A stretch of 64,000 nucleotides of DNA from Burkholderia sp. (GTDB lineage: Bacteria; Pseudomonadota; Gammaproteobacteria; Burkholderiales; Burkholderiaceae), in NCBI GenBank assembly GCA_031253835.1, contig JAIRVP010000053.1:1-64000 (forward strand). The letters are read 5' to 3'. Of the stretch, positions 9,663 to 18,689 are shown piece by piece. Both the position numbers and the translations under genes were made by a program. The notes under the pieces are model-generated. The model saw nothing but the letters and a program-made list of their open reading frames with translations. It did no database searches and was not told the DNA's origin. The stretch's first letter is position 1. Every line of letters starts with the position of its first letter.

Positions 9663-11186
9663 TTACTGTTCCGATGCGAACGAGAACGGTGCGACCTTCG
9701 CGAACGCACGCTCGCCGACGAGCTTCGCGATCACCGCGATGTCCGGTGCGAAGTAGTGGTCGAGTTCGTAGTGCGCAACCTTGCCGCGGATCGTTTCCAT
9801 CACCGGCGCCAGCTTCGGGCTCGTGTGGTACGGCGCGCGCAGGTCGACGCCTTGTGCGGCCGCCAGCAGTTCGATCGCGAGGATGTGCTTCGTGTTGTCC
9901 GCGATGTCGGCGAGCTTGCGCGCGGCGAACGTCGCCATCGACACGTGGTCTTCCTGGTTCGCGGAAGTCGGCAGCGAGTCGACCGACGCCGGGTGCGCGA
10001 GCGTCTTGTTTTCCGACGCGAGCGCGGCCGCCGTCACGTGGGCGATCATGAAGCCCGAGTTCACGCCGCCGTCCCGCACGAGGAACGGGGGCAGGCCCGA
10101 CAGCGTCGCGTCGATCAGCAGCGCGATGCGGCGTTCGGCCAGCGCGCCGATTTCCGATGCGGCGAGCGCGAGGTTGTCGGCCGCGAACGCGACGGGCTCG
10201 GCGTGGAAGTTGCCGCCCGACAGCACTTCGCCGGTGTCCGGGAAGATCAGCGGGTTGTCCGACACGGCGTTCGCTTCGACCAGCAGCACGTCGGCTGCAT
10301 GGCGCATCTGGTCCAGGCACGCGCCCATCACCTGCGGCTGGCAGCGCAGGCTGTACGGATCCTGCACCTTGTCGCAGTCGCGGTGCGACTGATTGATCGG
10401 CGAGCCTTCGAGCAGGTCGCGATACGACGCTGCCGCGTCGATCTGGCCCTGGTGGCCGCGCAGTTCATGGATGCGGGCGTCGAACGGCTTCACCGAGCCG
10501 GCTGCCGCGTCGACCGACAGCGCGCCGGCGACGAGCGCCGTGCGGTACAGGTCTTCGATCGCGAACATGTTGTCGAGCGCCAGCGCGGTCGATGCCTGCG
10601 TGCCGTTCAGCAGCGCGAGGCCTTCCTTCGCCTGCAGCGTCAGCGGCGCGAGGCCCGCGACGCGCAGGCCGTCGAGTGCGCTGGCACGCTCGCCGCGGAT
10701 GAACACTTCGCCGACGCCGAGCAGCACGGCCGACATGTGCGCGAGCGGTGCGAGGTCGCCCGATGCGCCGACCGAGCCCTTCACCGGGATCAGCGGCAGC
10801 ACGTCCGCGTTGAACAGCTTGATCAGTGCGTCCATCACTTCGCGACGGATGCCCGAGTGGCCGCGGCCGAGGCTCGACAGCTTCAGCGCCATCAGCAGGC
10901 GCACCGACGAACGGGCCATCGGCTCGCCGACGCCGACCGCGTGCGACAGCACCAGGTTCTTCTGCAGCAGCTCGAGCTGGTCGTGCGGGATGTGCGTGCT
11001 GGCCAGGCGACCGAAGCCCGTGTTGATGCCGTAGGCCGGCTCGCCCTTCGCGGCGATGTCGGCGACGGCCTTCGCGCCGGCGTCGATCTTCGCGAAACTG
11101 GCCGGATCGAGCGTCAGCTGCACGGATTCGCGTGCGATCTGGCGCAGTTGCGGGAGGGTCAGGTGGCCGGGGGTCAACGTAATCAT
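9663..11186 (-). CDS. hutH: histidine ammonia-lyase
   Basis: A 507-residue histidine ammonia-lyase, first enzyme of the pathway (L-histidine to urocanate plus ammonia). The Ala-Ser-Gly triad that cyclises to the MIO cofactor lies in [18 protein letters not shown] near residues 141-143. [13 protein letters not shown] near the N-terminus, [21 protein letters not shown] and the SADQEDHVSM-like segment (here [12 protein letters not shown]) are also present. Start set at [11 protein letters not shown] because AGGA lies before it; an 18-residue extension would run into the operator region. It is the first gene of the hut operon, directly behind the HutC-type operators. Confidence 0.96.
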   Translation of the reverse strand: MITLTPGHLTLPQLRQIARESVQLTLDPASFAKIDAGAKAVADIAAKGEPAYGINTGFGRLASTHIPHDQLELLQKNLVLSHAVGVGEPMARSSVRLLMALKLSSLGRGHSGIRREVMDALIKLFNADVLPLIPVKGSVGASGDLAPLAHMSAVLLGVGEVFIRGERASALDGLRVAGLAPLTLQAKEGLALLNGTQASTALALDNMFAIEDLYRTALVAGALSVDAAAGSVKPFDARIHELRGHQGQIDAAASYRDLLEGSPINQSHRDCDKVQDPYSLRCQPQVMGACLDQMRHAADVLLVEANAVSDNPLIFPDTGEVLSGGNFHAEPVAFAADNLALAASEIGALAERRIALLIDATLSGLPPFLVRDGGVNSGFMIAHVTAAALASENKTLAHPASVDSLPTSANQEDHVSMATFAARKLADIADNTKHILAIELLAAAQGVDLRAPYHTSPKLAPVMETIRGKVAHYELDHYFAPDIAVIAKLVGERAFAKVAPFSFASEQ

Positions 11187-11197
11187 GTGAGCAATCC

Positions 11198-11253
11198 TGT
11201 CTAGACAAGTTCGGAATGGATTGAAGTGTAGCCACGTCAACTTGTCTAGACAA
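11198..11253 (-). promoter_or_regulatory. hutH promoter with two HutC-type operators
   Basis: Two palindromes sharing TGTCTAGACA occur at 11198-11207 and 11242-11253 (the latter TTGTCTAGACAA), centres 45 bp apart. On the minus strand TTGTCT (11248-11253), part of the upstream palindrome, forms a -35. TACACT (11225-11230) forms a -10 at exactly 17-bp spacing, placing transcription start near 11218. One operator thus covers the -35 and the other lies just downstream of the start. This is a clear repression layout and the expected target of HutC. Confidence 0.85.
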
Positions 11254-11340
11254 CCCGTTTTTCACCGATTTCGACTTGGGAGTTTCCCTGATGCCCGGCG
11301 CGGCCCGCCAGACCGGTCGGCGGGATTCGACGCTTAACAG

Positions 11341-11370
11341 ATGTTGCAATTATTTTTTCTTTGGCAACAT
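11341..11370 (+). promoter_or_regulatory. inverted repeat upstream of the solute-binding protein gene
   Basis: ATGTTGC and GCAACAT form a perfect 7-bp inverted repeat separated by a 16-base T-rich spacer, in an AT-rich stretch 31-60 bases before the ATG at 11401. It may be an operator or a leader hairpin; no clear -10/-35 pair could be fixed. Confidence 0.4.
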
Positions 11371-11400
11371 ACGGATCACCATTTGCCACGGAGACCCGCC

Positions 11401-12321
11401 ATGTCCTTCCCGTCACGATCCGCCGCCCGGTTCGGCCGCCCCCTGCTCGTCGCCGCGTGCGTGCTCGCGTGCGGCGCCGCGCTCGCCGCCGAGCCGCTGT
11501 CCGGCACGCTCGACAAGATCCGGCAGGGCAACCTGATCTCGATCGGCCATCGCGAAACGTCGGTGCCGTTCTCGTACGTCGATGCGAGCGGCAAGGTGAT
11601 CGGCTTCTCGCAGGACCTGTGCGACCGCGTGATCGCGGCCGTGAAGGCGCGCACCGGCAAGCCCGACCTGCAGGTGCGCTTCATCCCGGTCACGTCGCAG
11701 AACCGCATCCCGCTCGTGCAGAACGGCACCGTCGACCTCGAATGCGGCGTGACCACCAACCTCGCCGCGCGTCACGCGCAGGTCGCGTTCTCGACCACCT
11801 TCTTCGTCGCGACGACGCGGCTGCTGACGCGCACGACGTCGGGCATCCGCGACTTCCCCGACCTCGCCGGCAAGACGGTCGTGACGAACCAGGGCACGAC
11901 GTCTGAACGCCTGCTGCGCAAGATGAACGAGGAAAAGAAGATGAACATGCAGATCATCAGCGCGAAGGACTACGGCGAAGGACGCCTCACGCTCGAATCG
12001 GGCCGCGCGGCCGCGTACATGATGGACGACGTGCTGCTCGCGGGCGTGCGCCAGCTCGCCGCGAAACCGGCCGACTGGCAGATCGTCGGCACGCCGCAGT
12101 CGTCGGAAGCCTACGGGTTCATGCTGCGCAAGGACGATCCGCAGTTCAAGGCGCTCGTCGACGGCGTGCTCGTGCAGCTGATGAAGCGCGGCGAGATCAA
12201 CGCGCTGTACGACAAGTGGTTCATGAAGCCGGTGCCGCCGAAGGGGCTGTCGTTCGACTTCCCCATGAGCGACGTGATCAGGGCGCGCTATGCGGCGCCG
12301 AACGATGCGCCGCTCGAGTGA
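11401..12321 (+). CDS. amino-acid ABC transporter periplasmic solute-binding protein
   Basis: A 306-residue family-3 solute-binding protein (GltI/AatJ-like, glutamate/aspartate group). A signal peptide is visible: basic MSFPSRSAARFGR, a hydrophobic stretch and cleavage after ALAA near residue 30. The mature protein opens LDKIRQGNLISIGHRETSVPFSY, and shows FSQDLCDRVI, RIPLVQNGTVDLECG and TVVTNQGTTSERLL. GGAG precedes the ATG at 11401. It is transcribed away from hutH, and no permease or ATPase follows, so it is an orphan binding protein. Histidine or glutamate as ligand is suggested only by the hut neighbourhood. Confidence 0.85.
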   Translation: MSFPSRSAARFGRPLLVAACVLACGAALAAEPLSGTLDKIRQGNLISIGHRETSVPFSYVDASGKVIGFSQDLCDRVIAAVKARTGKPDLQVRFIPVTSQNRIPLVQNGTVDLECGVTTNLAARHAQVAFSTTFFVATTRLLTRTTSGIRDFPDLAGKTVVTNQGTTSERLLRKMNEEKKMNMQIISAKDYGEGRLTLESGRAAAYMMDDVLLAGVRQLAAKPADWQIVGTPQSSEAYGFMLRKDDPQFKALVDGVLVQLMKRGEINALYDKWFMKPVPPKGLSFDFPMSDVIRARYAAPNDAPLE

Positions 12322-12342
12322 TTACCGTGCGCTGAGGTCCGC

Positions 12343-13098
12343 TCACGCGCGCGTCCACGCGACGCACGCCGCGTAGCCGGGCGCCGCGTCGAGCCACGCC
12401 GCATCGAACGCCGCGACGCCGGCGGCAGGCGCGGCCGGCTCGACGATCGTCGTCGCGGGCGTCGCCGCATCGCGCGGCGGCACGACCGCGAACGCGCGCA
12501 GCCCGCCGACGATGCCCGTGCCGAGCGCCTTGAGCAGCGCCTCCTTCGCGGACCACACGCGCATGAATTCGCTCGCGCGCGCCGCGAGCGGCATGCGGTC
12601 GAGATACGCGACCTCGGCAGGTGCGCAGACTTCACGCGTCAGCGCGCGCCAGTCGGCTGCGCGGTTGCAGCCCTCGATATCGACGCCGACGCGGCCCGCC
12701 GGCGCCCACGCGATCAACGCATGATCGCCGGCGTGCGACACGTTGAAGTCGAGCGACGCGCGATGCACGCGATCCAGCGACGGCCGCCCCGATGCGTCGA
12801 CGACGATCGCAACTGCATGCGGCGCGATACCGAGCGCCGTGCCGAGCACGTCGCGCAACGCGGCGCGCGTCGCGGCGCTGCGCACCGCATCCTCGTGGCG
12901 CATGAAGCGCGCGGCCCGCGCACGTTCGTCGTCGCCCAGCGCCGCATACGCGGGCGACATCAGCGGCACGCGCCAGTCGAAATCGATACGCACGACCCGC
13001 ACGCCGGCACGGGACGCGGCAGCCGGCACGTCGAGCGCGTGCACGCGCCACGCGCGGGGGATCTCGAGCGGAGAAGCGGAATCGGACGGAATGGGCAT
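12343..13098 (-). CDS. 4'-phosphopantetheinyl transferase, Sfp type
   Basis: A 251-residue Sfp/AcpT-type enzyme that transfers phosphopantetheine from CoA to carrier-protein serines. Diagnostic motifs are LDFNVSHAGDHALIAW (CoA phosphate site), GVDIEGC (Mg-binding Asp and Glu) and FMRVWSAKEALLKALG (W-(S/T)-x-K-E-A). Start is uncertain: ATG at 13098 is used, and a GTG two codons earlier at 13104 has better spacing to an AGG. No synthase genes lie alongside. It probably serves NRPS/PKS clusters elsewhere in the genome, as Burkholderia usually encodes several. Confidence 0.9.
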   Translation of the reverse strand: MPIPSDSASPLEIPRAWRVHALDVPAAASRAGVRVVRIDFDWRVPLMSPAYAALGDDERARAARFMRHEDAVRSAATRAALRDVLGTALGIAPHAVAIVVDASGRPSLDRVHRASLDFNVSHAGDHALIAWAPAGRVGVDIEGCNRAADWRALTREVCAPAEVAYLDRMPLAARASEFMRVWSAKEALLKALGTGIVGGLRAFAVVPPRDAATPATTIVEPAAPAAGVAAFDAAWLDAAPGYAACVAWTRA

Positions 13099-13220
13099 CG
13101 GCACGCGCAGCCTGTGCTGTGAACGGAAACGTCCGATGTTAATCGATCGCGCCGGCCGGCAACCGGCGCGGCAGGATCAGGCAGCGAATCGCGACGGCGC
13201 GATGCGTGGCGGGCGCCCCG

Positions 13221-14261
13221 TCACCCGTTCGCGGCCACGCCCGGCACGCCGCCGGCCGCGACCGGCCCGCGCGACGCCGGGTGAAGCGCATGCACGGCGC
13301 CCGGCGCATCGGCCGGCAGCACGCCGTGTTGCAGCCAGTACAGCGCGACGGGCCACAGCGTGTCGGTGAAGCGGCTGTGGAAAAACGCGAAATGGCCGAT
13401 CGCGTCGACGCCGATGTCGGCCGGCGCGATCCGCAGGTGCGTGACGTGGCTGCCCGTGTAATAGCCGACCAGCCGCTCGATCGCCTCGACCGTGCCGAAC
13501 GCGTCGTCGTCGATGCCGATCGCGAGCATCGGCGCCGACAGCCCCGCGAAGCGCGCGGGCAACGCCGCGCGGCTGACGGTACCGGCATCGAGCACGCCGC
13601 CGATGTAGCCGTCCTCGAAACGCGGCTGCGCGCGCGCCCACGACAGCGCGACGCCGCGCGGCGTGTCCTCCATCCAGCCGAGCCGCTTCGCGGGCACATA
13701 GCCGAACACGGCCGCGAGCGCGGGCATCGCGACATGCCACTTCCACCACATGCCGCGCCGCTCGGCCGGCAGGTAGTCGCGCCAGTACGCGTACTGCGCA
13801 CCGACGGTCACCGCGTGCCGCACGTGCACGTTCGATGCCGCGAGCCCGAGCAGGCAGCCGCCGATGCTGTGCGCAACGACGTCGAGCGGCTGGCCGGGAA
13901 ATGCGTCGCGCGCATACTGCAACGCGGCTTCGCAATCGAGCCGCCCCCAGTCGAGCCAGTTCGCGTGCAGCTTCGCGAGCTGCGCGGGGCGCGAACCGCC
14001 GATGCCGCGATAGTCGTAGACGAGCACGTCGCGCCCCTGCGCGAACAGCCAGGCCGCGAACCGGAAGTAGTAGTCGCAGCGCACCGACGTCGCGCAATTG
14101 ATGACCGTCACGGGCCGCACGGCGCCACCGCCGCGATGGCGCCACACATGGCCACGCAATTCATAACCGTCGGCTGCGCGCAGCGTCACGGGCTCGGGCG
14201 GCAATGCACCTGCCGCGCGACTGCCCGGTGCCGCCCCGCTCGCTTCGTTCGAAATCGTCAT
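13221..14261 (-). CDS. alpha/beta hydrolase
   Basis: A 346-residue alpha/beta hydrolase of the serine-aminopeptidase S33 / YheT-like type. The nucleophile elbow is VVAHSIGGCLLGL. An earlier VLVYDYRGIGGSRP marks the usual strand-turn before it. A late GIDDDAFGTVEAIERL and AIGHFAFFHSRF would supply the acid and histidine. The extra ATSVRCDYYFRFAAWLFAQG insertion is typical of this subgroup. The gene has an excellent AGGAG site and, just upstream, a 34-base near-perfect hairpin (14275-14308). It diverges from a LysR regulator. Substrate unknown; an esterase/lipase-like acylhydrolase is likely. Confidence 0.82.
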   Translation of the reverse strand: MTISNEASGAAPGSRAAGALPPEPVTLRAADGYELRGHVWRHRGGGAVRPVTVINCATSVRCDYYFRFAAWLFAQGRDVLVYDYRGIGGSRPAQLAKLHANWLDWGRLDCEAALQYARDAFPGQPLDVVAHSIGGCLLGLAASNVHVRHAVTVGAQYAYWRDYLPAERRGMWWKWHVAMPALAAVFGYVPAKRLGWMEDTPRGVALSWARAQPRFEDGYIGGVLDAGTVSRAALPARFAGLSAPMLAIGIDDDAFGTVEAIERLVGYYTGSHVTHLRIAPADIGVDAIGHFAFFHSRFTDTLWPVALYWLQHGVLPADAPGAVHALHPASRGPVAAGGVPGVAANG

Positions 14262-14274
14262 CCTGTCTCCTGTC

Positions 14275-14308
14275 GGTCTCAGTTAGCGCTTTAGCGCTTA
14301 CTGAGACC
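14275..14308 (-). promoter_or_regulatory. 15-bp stem hairpin in the hydrolase 5' leader
   Basis: GGTCTCAGTTAGCGC (14275-14289) and GCGCTTACTGAGACC (14294-14308) are inverted repeats with a single mismatch and a 4-base loop. On the minus strand the structure ends three bases before the AGGAGAC ribosome site of the hydrolase, so it lies in the leader where folding could influence translation. It contains an internal tandem AGCGCT-TT-AGCGCT. It could instead be a protein operator. Confidence 0.6.
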
Positions 14309-14336
14309 CCATGCTTCACGGTCGGTCCGTGCCGAA

Positions 14337-14361
14337 CGTCAAGCCTCCATTGAACTTGACG
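14337..14361. promoter_or_regulatory. candidate LysR operator
   Basis: CGTCAAG and CTTGACG are perfect inverted 7-mers separated by 11 bases. This matches the T-N11-A layout of LysR-type regulator boxes, and it sits in the hydrolase/lysR divergent region about 52 bases before the lysR ATG. Confidence 0.5.
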
Positions 14362-14412
14362 CGTGCCGCGTTCTCAACCAATCTTGCTGCTCCGTTCGCA
14401 TGAGTCACGCGC

Positions 14413-15357
14413 ATGTCAACGCCGCTCGTCCGTCTTCCGTCGCTCGATCTCGTCCGCGGTTTCGTCGCGGTCGGCCGCCGCATGAGCATCACGCTCGCCG
14501 CGCAGGACCTCTGCGTCACGCAGTCGGCGGTCAGCCGCCAGATCCATGCGCTCGAAACGCATCTCGGCGTCGCGTTGCTGCAGCGCGGCTACCGGAAGAT
14601 CGCATTCACGCCGGAAGGCGAACGGCTGTTCCGCGTCGCGGATGCTGCGCTGTACGGCCTGCAGGACACCGTCGCGTCGCTCGCCGCCGCGCGCGAGCGC
14701 CAGCCCGTCACGATCACCGCCAGCATCGGTGTCACCGCGCTGTGGCTGCTGCCGCGGCTCGGGCGGCTGCAGGCGCGGCTGCCCGCGATCGACCTGCGCG
14801 TCGCCGCGAACGACAAGGTACTCGATTTGCGCGCCGAAGGCATCGACCTCGGCATCCGCTACTGCCCGCGCGACCGCGCGCCGGCCGGCGCGCTGCGCCT
14901 GTTCGACGAGATCGTCGTGCCGGTCGCGCATCCGGCGCTCGCCGCGCAGCCGGTCACGAGCGCGGCCGCGATCGCGGCTCACGTGCTGCTCGAATTCGAC
15001 GGACCGCCGCAACCGCAGCTGCAATGGCACGCGCACCTGCATGCGGCTGGGCTCGGCGACGCACGCCCGAAAGGCGTGCTGCGCTTCAACCAGTACGACC
15101 AGGTGATCCAGGCCGCGATCGCGGGCCAGGGCGTCGCGCTCGGCCGCCTTGCACTCGTCGCGCCGATGCTCGCCGACGGGCGGCTCGCGGTGCTCGGGCC
15201 GCACACGCAGGCGCTGACGGATACGTACGGCTACTGGCTGTTCCAGCACGATCCGGCCCCGCGCCGCGAAGTCGCCGACGTGCGCGACTGGATGCGCGCC
15301 GAAGCCGCCGAATGCGATGCGGCAATGCGCGCGCACGGCACGACGCCAGTCGCGTGA
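14413..15357 (+). CDS. LysR family transcriptional regulator (GcvA-like)
   Basis: A 314-residue LysR-type regulator. The N-terminal helix-turn-helix covers residues about 8-65: SLDLVRGFVAVGRRMSITLAA, then QSAVSRQIHALETHLGVALLQR. The C-terminal substrate-binding domain contains TASIGVTALWLLPRLGRLQ and LDLRAEGIDLGIRYC, typical of the GcvA/AmpR branch. It is divergent from the alpha/beta hydrolase with a T-N11-A dyad between them, so it probably regulates that gene and/or itself. The downstream MFS gene, 173 bases away, is another possible target. Ligand unknown. Confidence 0.88.
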   Translation: MSTPLVRLPSLDLVRGFVAVGRRMSITLAAQDLCVTQSAVSRQIHALETHLGVALLQRGYRKIAFTPEGERLFRVADAALYGLQDTVASLAAARERQPVTITASIGVTALWLLPRLGRLQARLPAIDLRVAANDKVLDLRAEGIDLGIRYCPRDRAPAGALRLFDEIVVPVAHPALAAQPVTSAAAIAAHVLLEFDGPPQPQLQWHAHLHAAGLGDARPKGVLRFNQYDQVIQAAIAGQGVALGRLALVAPMLADGRLAVLGPHTQALTDTYGYWLFQHDPAPRREVADVRDWMRAEAAECDAAMRAHGTTPVA

Positions 15358-15530
15358 GCCGGTGCAGGCTATCCGGACGCGCCGCCGACGGCATCCGGTG
15401 CCTGCCGCGCCATCGCATTCCCTGCGCGCATGCCAACCTGACCGAATGATCGCTTGAGCGACAGCGGGCCCGATCGTCTAATCGGATCGAGCGCGGCCGT
15501 TTCGCCGCGCGCCACCGTCCGGAGACACGC

Positions 15531-16763
15531 ATGACCCCGATCGAGCAGGAAGTCCGACGCCGCTGGCTGCCCGTGCTGGCCGGCGGCCTGATCATGGGCG
15601 TCGCGCTCGGCATCCGCCACGTACAGGGCCTGTTCCTTGCCCCCGTCTCGCTCGACCACGGCTGGTCGCGCGAAGCGTTCGGGCTCGCACTGGCGCTGCA
15701 GAACCTGATCTGGGGCGTCGCGCAGCCGTTCACCGGGATGATCGCCGACCGCTTCGGCTCGGTGCGCGTGATCGTCGCCGGGATGCTGCTGTATGCGGCC
15801 GGGCTCGTCACGATGGCGCACGCGGCCACGACCGGCCTGTTCACGGTCGGCGCCGGGCTCGTGATCGGCATCGCGCTGTCGGGCTCGGCATTCGCGTCGA
15901 TCTACGGCGCGCTGAGCCGCCTGTTTCCGCCCGACCGGCGCGGCTGGGCGCTCGGCGTCGCGGGCGCGATCGGCGGGCTTGGCCAGTTCTGCATGGTGCC
16001 CGTCGCGCAGGAACTGATCGGCGGCATCGGCTGGCGCCATGCGTTCATCGCGCTGGCGCTCGTCGCGGCGCTGCTCGCACCGCTCGCCGTGCTGCTGCGC
16101 GACCGCCCCGCGCAGGCGGCCAGTGCCACCGCCGGCCCCGACCAGTCGATCGGCGAAGCCGTGCGCGAAGCGTTCGCGCATCGCGGCTTCTGGCTGCTGA
16201 ACGCGGGCTTCTTCGCGTGCGGCTTCCAGCTCGCGTTCATCGCGACACACCTGCCCGCGTACCTGCTCGACCACGGGCTGCCGGCACGCCACGCGAGCGT
16301 CGCGCTCGCGCTGATCGCGCTGACCAACGTGGCCGGCACCTATGCGTGCGGCCACCTCGGCGGGCTGCTGCGACGCAAGTACGTGCTGTCGGTGCTGTAC
16401 GTCGTGCGGGCACTCGCGATGGCGGCGTTCGTCGTCGCGCCGCTGTCGCCGGCGAGCGTGTACGTCTTCGCGGCCGTGATGGGGTTCACGTGGCTCGGCA
16501 CGGTGCCGCTGACGAACGGCGTGATCTCGGAGGTATTCGGCGTGCGCTACATCGCGACGCTGTTCGGCTTCGTGTTCTTCGGGCACCAGCTCGGCAGCTT
16601 CTTCGGCGTCTGGCTCGGGGCCGTCGTGTACGACGCGACGCACTCGTACATGCCGCTGTGGATCGGTTCGATCGCGCTCGGCGTGCTCGCGGCGCTGCTG
16701 CACCTGCCGATCGACGACGCGCGCGTCGCACGGCCCGCGTCGGGCAATACGGCGTGGGCCTGA
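15531..16763 (+). CDS. MFS transporter (oxalate/formate-antiporter-like)
   Basis: A 410-residue major facilitator with about 12 hydrophobic segments. The A-motif-like GMIADRFGSVRVIVAG follows TM2. LFPPDRRGWALGVAGAIGGLGQF and a second-half GHLGGLLRRKYVLSV loop are present. It resembles the YhjX/OFA subgroup of monocarboxylate transporters, but substrate cannot be assigned. A GGAG site precedes the ATG. It follows lysR in the same direction. Confidence 0.83.
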   Translation: MTPIEQEVRRRWLPVLAGGLIMGVALGIRHVQGLFLAPVSLDHGWSREAFGLALALQNLIWGVAQPFTGMIADRFGSVRVIVAGMLLYAAGLVTMAHAATTGLFTVGAGLVIGIALSGSAFASIYGALSRLFPPDRRGWALGVAGAIGGLGQFCMVPVAQELIGGIGWRHAFIALALVAALLAPLAVLLRDRPAQAASATAGPDQSIGEAVREAFAHRGFWLLNAGFFACGFQLAFIATHLPAYLLDHGLPARHASVALALIALTNVAGTYACGHLGGLLRRKYVLSVLYVVRALAMAAFVVAPLSPASVYVFAAVMGFTWLGTVPLTNGVISEVFGVRYIATLFGFVFFGHQLGSFFGVWLGAVVYDATHSYMPLWIGSIALGVLAALLHLPIDDARVARPASGNTAWA

Positions 16764-16876
16764 TCCGCGCGGCGCTGGCCGCCGGCACGCTCGTGTTCGT
16801 CGCGTGGTGCGGCGCGGCCTACTTCGATCCGGACGTCGCGTACGCGCTGCTCGAACACGTCGCGTTCTGCAACTGA
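16754..16876 (+). CDS. putative 40-residue single-pass membrane protein
   Basis: A small frame starting with GTG that overlaps the last 10 bases of the MFS gene. It encodes VGLIRAALAAGTLVFVAWCG followed by AAYFDPDVAYALLEHVAFCN. The first 20 residues look like a transmembrane helix and the rest is an acidic/hydrophobic tail. The amino-acid composition is not the arginine-rich text seen in shadow frames here, and the overlap suggests translational coupling. No known family. Confidence 0.4.
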   Translation: MGLIRAALAAGTLVFVAWCGAAYFDPDVAYALLEHVAFCN

Positions 16877-16906
16877 CGGGGCGAACGGTGCCGAGCAGGC
16901 CGACCG

Positions 16907-18385
16907 TCAGCGGCGCTTCGGCAACGTGGCCAGTGCATCGAGCGCGCGCGCACGCGCCGCCGCATGCTCGACCAGCGGCTCCGGATAGTCGACGCCGAGC
17001 CGCACGCCGGCAGCCTCGCGTTCCAGCGGCGACGCGTCCCACGGCGCATGGATCGACGCGTTGTCGAGGCCCGCGAGCTCGGGCACCCAGCGCCGCACGT
17101 ATGCGCCGTCCGGGTCGAACTTCTGCCCCTGCGCGACCGGATTGAAGATCCGGAAGTATGGCGCGGCATCGGCGCCGCAGCCGGCCACCCACTGCCAGCT
17201 TGCCGCGTTGTTCGCCGGGTCCGCGTCGACCAGCGTGTCCCAGAACCACGCTTCGCCCGCGCGCCAGTCGATCAGCAGGTGCTTGATGAGGAACGACGCG
17301 ACGACCATCCGCACGCGGTTGTGCATCCAGCCGGTCGTCCACAGCTCGCGCAGGCCCGCATCGACGAGCGGATAGCCGGTCAGCCCGCGCTGCCATGCAC
17401 GCAGCGCGGCGGGATCGTCGCGCCACGGCATCGCGTCGAACTGCGCGCGGAAGTTGTCGGTCGCGAGCGCCGGGAAGTGATACAGCAGCGTGTAGCTGAA
17501 TTCGCGCCAGCCGAGCTCGCTCAGGAATTTGTCGGCGTCCGCCGCATACGCCGCGCCGCCTGCGTGCGCGGCGCCCTGCACCGCGTGCCACACCTGTCGC
17601 GGCGACACGTTGCCGAAGCGCAGGAACGGCGACAGCCGGCTCGTCGCGGGGCGGTCGGGGCGGTCGCGCGCGTCCGCATAGCCGGCGAGCGCGGTCGTCA
17701 GGAAGGCATCGAGTTGCGCGTGCGCGCCGGCTTCGCCGGGGGCCGGCCACGCGTCGCGCAGGCCGCCGGCCCAGTCCGGTGCATGCGGCAGCAGCGCGAG
17801 CGCGTCGAGCGCCAGCGCGCGGTCGCGCACGGTTGGGGGCCACGGATGAAACGCGATTTGCTCAGGCTCCGGCAGCGGTGCGGCGACCGTGCGGTCGCGG
17901 CGCGCCGCCCGCCAGTACGCCGTGAACACCTGGTACGGCCCGCCGCTGCCCGTCAGCACCTCCCACGGCTCGTTCAGCACGCTGCCGTTGCTGCTCTCGA
18001 CCGTGACGCCACGCGCCTTGAGCGCCACTTTCAGCGCCGCGTCGGCGTCGCGCTGCGGCTGTGCATAGCGACGGTTCCAGTACACGGCTTCCGCGCCCGT
18101 GTCGTGCACGACGCGTTCGATCTCGCGCCGCGCGTCGCCGCGCAGCAGCAGCAGGCATCCGCCATGACGGGCGAGCGCGGCATCGAGCGCGGCCAGCGAC
18201 CCGTGCAGCCACCACCGTGCTGCGCCGCCGAGCGGGCGCCCGGCGCCGTCGCCGGTGTCGTCGACGAACACGCAGACGAGCGGCCGGCCCGACTCGACCG
18301 CGCGTGTCAGCGCGGGCTGGTCGGTCACGCGCAGATCGTCGCGGAACCAGACGATCGCGGGAGCAACGGACGACTTGGCGGGCAC
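16907..18385 (-). CDS. phrB: deoxyribodipyrimidine photolyase (class I CPD)
   Basis: A 492-residue photolyase that repairs cyclobutane pyrimidine dimers with FADH- and an antenna chromophore. The N-terminal domain starts VWFRDDLRVTDQPALTRAV. The C-terminal FAD/DNA region holds ARDRPDRPATSRLSPFLRFG, ELGWREFSYTLLYHFP, GYPLVDAGLREL, WTTGWMHNRVRMVVASFLIK and DPANNAASWQWVAG, all class I CPD photolyase signatures. Start taken as GTG at 18385, five bases after a GAGG. A 34-residue arginine-rich extension exists upstream and is unlikely. Length is near the usual 470-490. Confidence 0.93.
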   Translation of the reverse strand: MPAKSSVAPAIVWFRDDLRVTDQPALTRAVESGRPLVCVFVDDTGDGAGRPLGGAARWWLHGSLAALDAALARHGGCLLLLRGDARREIERVVHDTGAEAVYWNRRYAQPQRDADAALKVALKARGVTVESSNGSVLNEPWEVLTGSGGPYQVFTAYWRAARRDRTVAAPLPEPEQIAFHPWPPTVRDRALALDALALLPHAPDWAGGLRDAWPAPGEAGAHAQLDAFLTTALAGYADARDRPDRPATSRLSPFLRFGNVSPRQVWHAVQGAAHAGGAAYAADADKFLSELGWREFSYTLLYHFPALATDNFRAQFDAMPWRDDPAALRAWQRGLTGYPLVDAGLRELWTTGWMHNRVRMVVASFLIKHLLIDWRAGEAWFWDTLVDADPANNAASWQWVAGCGADAAPYFRIFNPVAQGQKFDPDGAYVRRWVPELAGLDNASIHAPWDASPLEREAAGVRLGVDYPEPLVEHAAARARALDALATLPKRR

Positions 18386-18508
18386 GGACACCTCGATGAC
18401 GAAAGCGGAAGGAGACGCGTATTGTCGCGGCTGCGCCGCGCGGTGTCGACGCTCGACGCACCGCGCGGCGCGGCGCGGCAATCGCACCGCCCTGCCCGGT
18501 GAAACGCC

Positions 18509-18526
18509 TTAGTCCATTCCGACGAT
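18509..18526 (+). promoter_or_regulatory. sulfation-locus dyad, copy 1
   Basis: TTAGTCC-ATTC-CGACGATT matches the dyad TTnGTCC-N4-GGACnAA, found perfectly in the cysD/DUF1214 intergenic region, at 12 of 14 defined positions. It lies about 164 bases before the SRPBCC gene and just upstream of the photolyase in the other direction. Probably a site for the locus regulator. Confidence 0.5.
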
Positions 18527-18689
18527 TCTCCGCCGCGTGCAGCGGCCTACGCTCGATGTCGGGTGCATCGCCGCTGCGCGGCCCGATCCGCACCCGTCAC
18601 GCGCGCCGGCCGATGCCGGTGCGGCTCCTTCCGACCGCTGCGCCGCGTCCGGCCACCCGGGCACACGCAGCCTCATCCGATACGCCGCC

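Noticed and set aside
15369-17843. An open frame of more than 800 codons on the minus strand across the MFS gene.
   Set aside because: It covers the complement of the MFS gene and a shifted frame of photolyase. The real genes have complete motif sets and ribosome sites.
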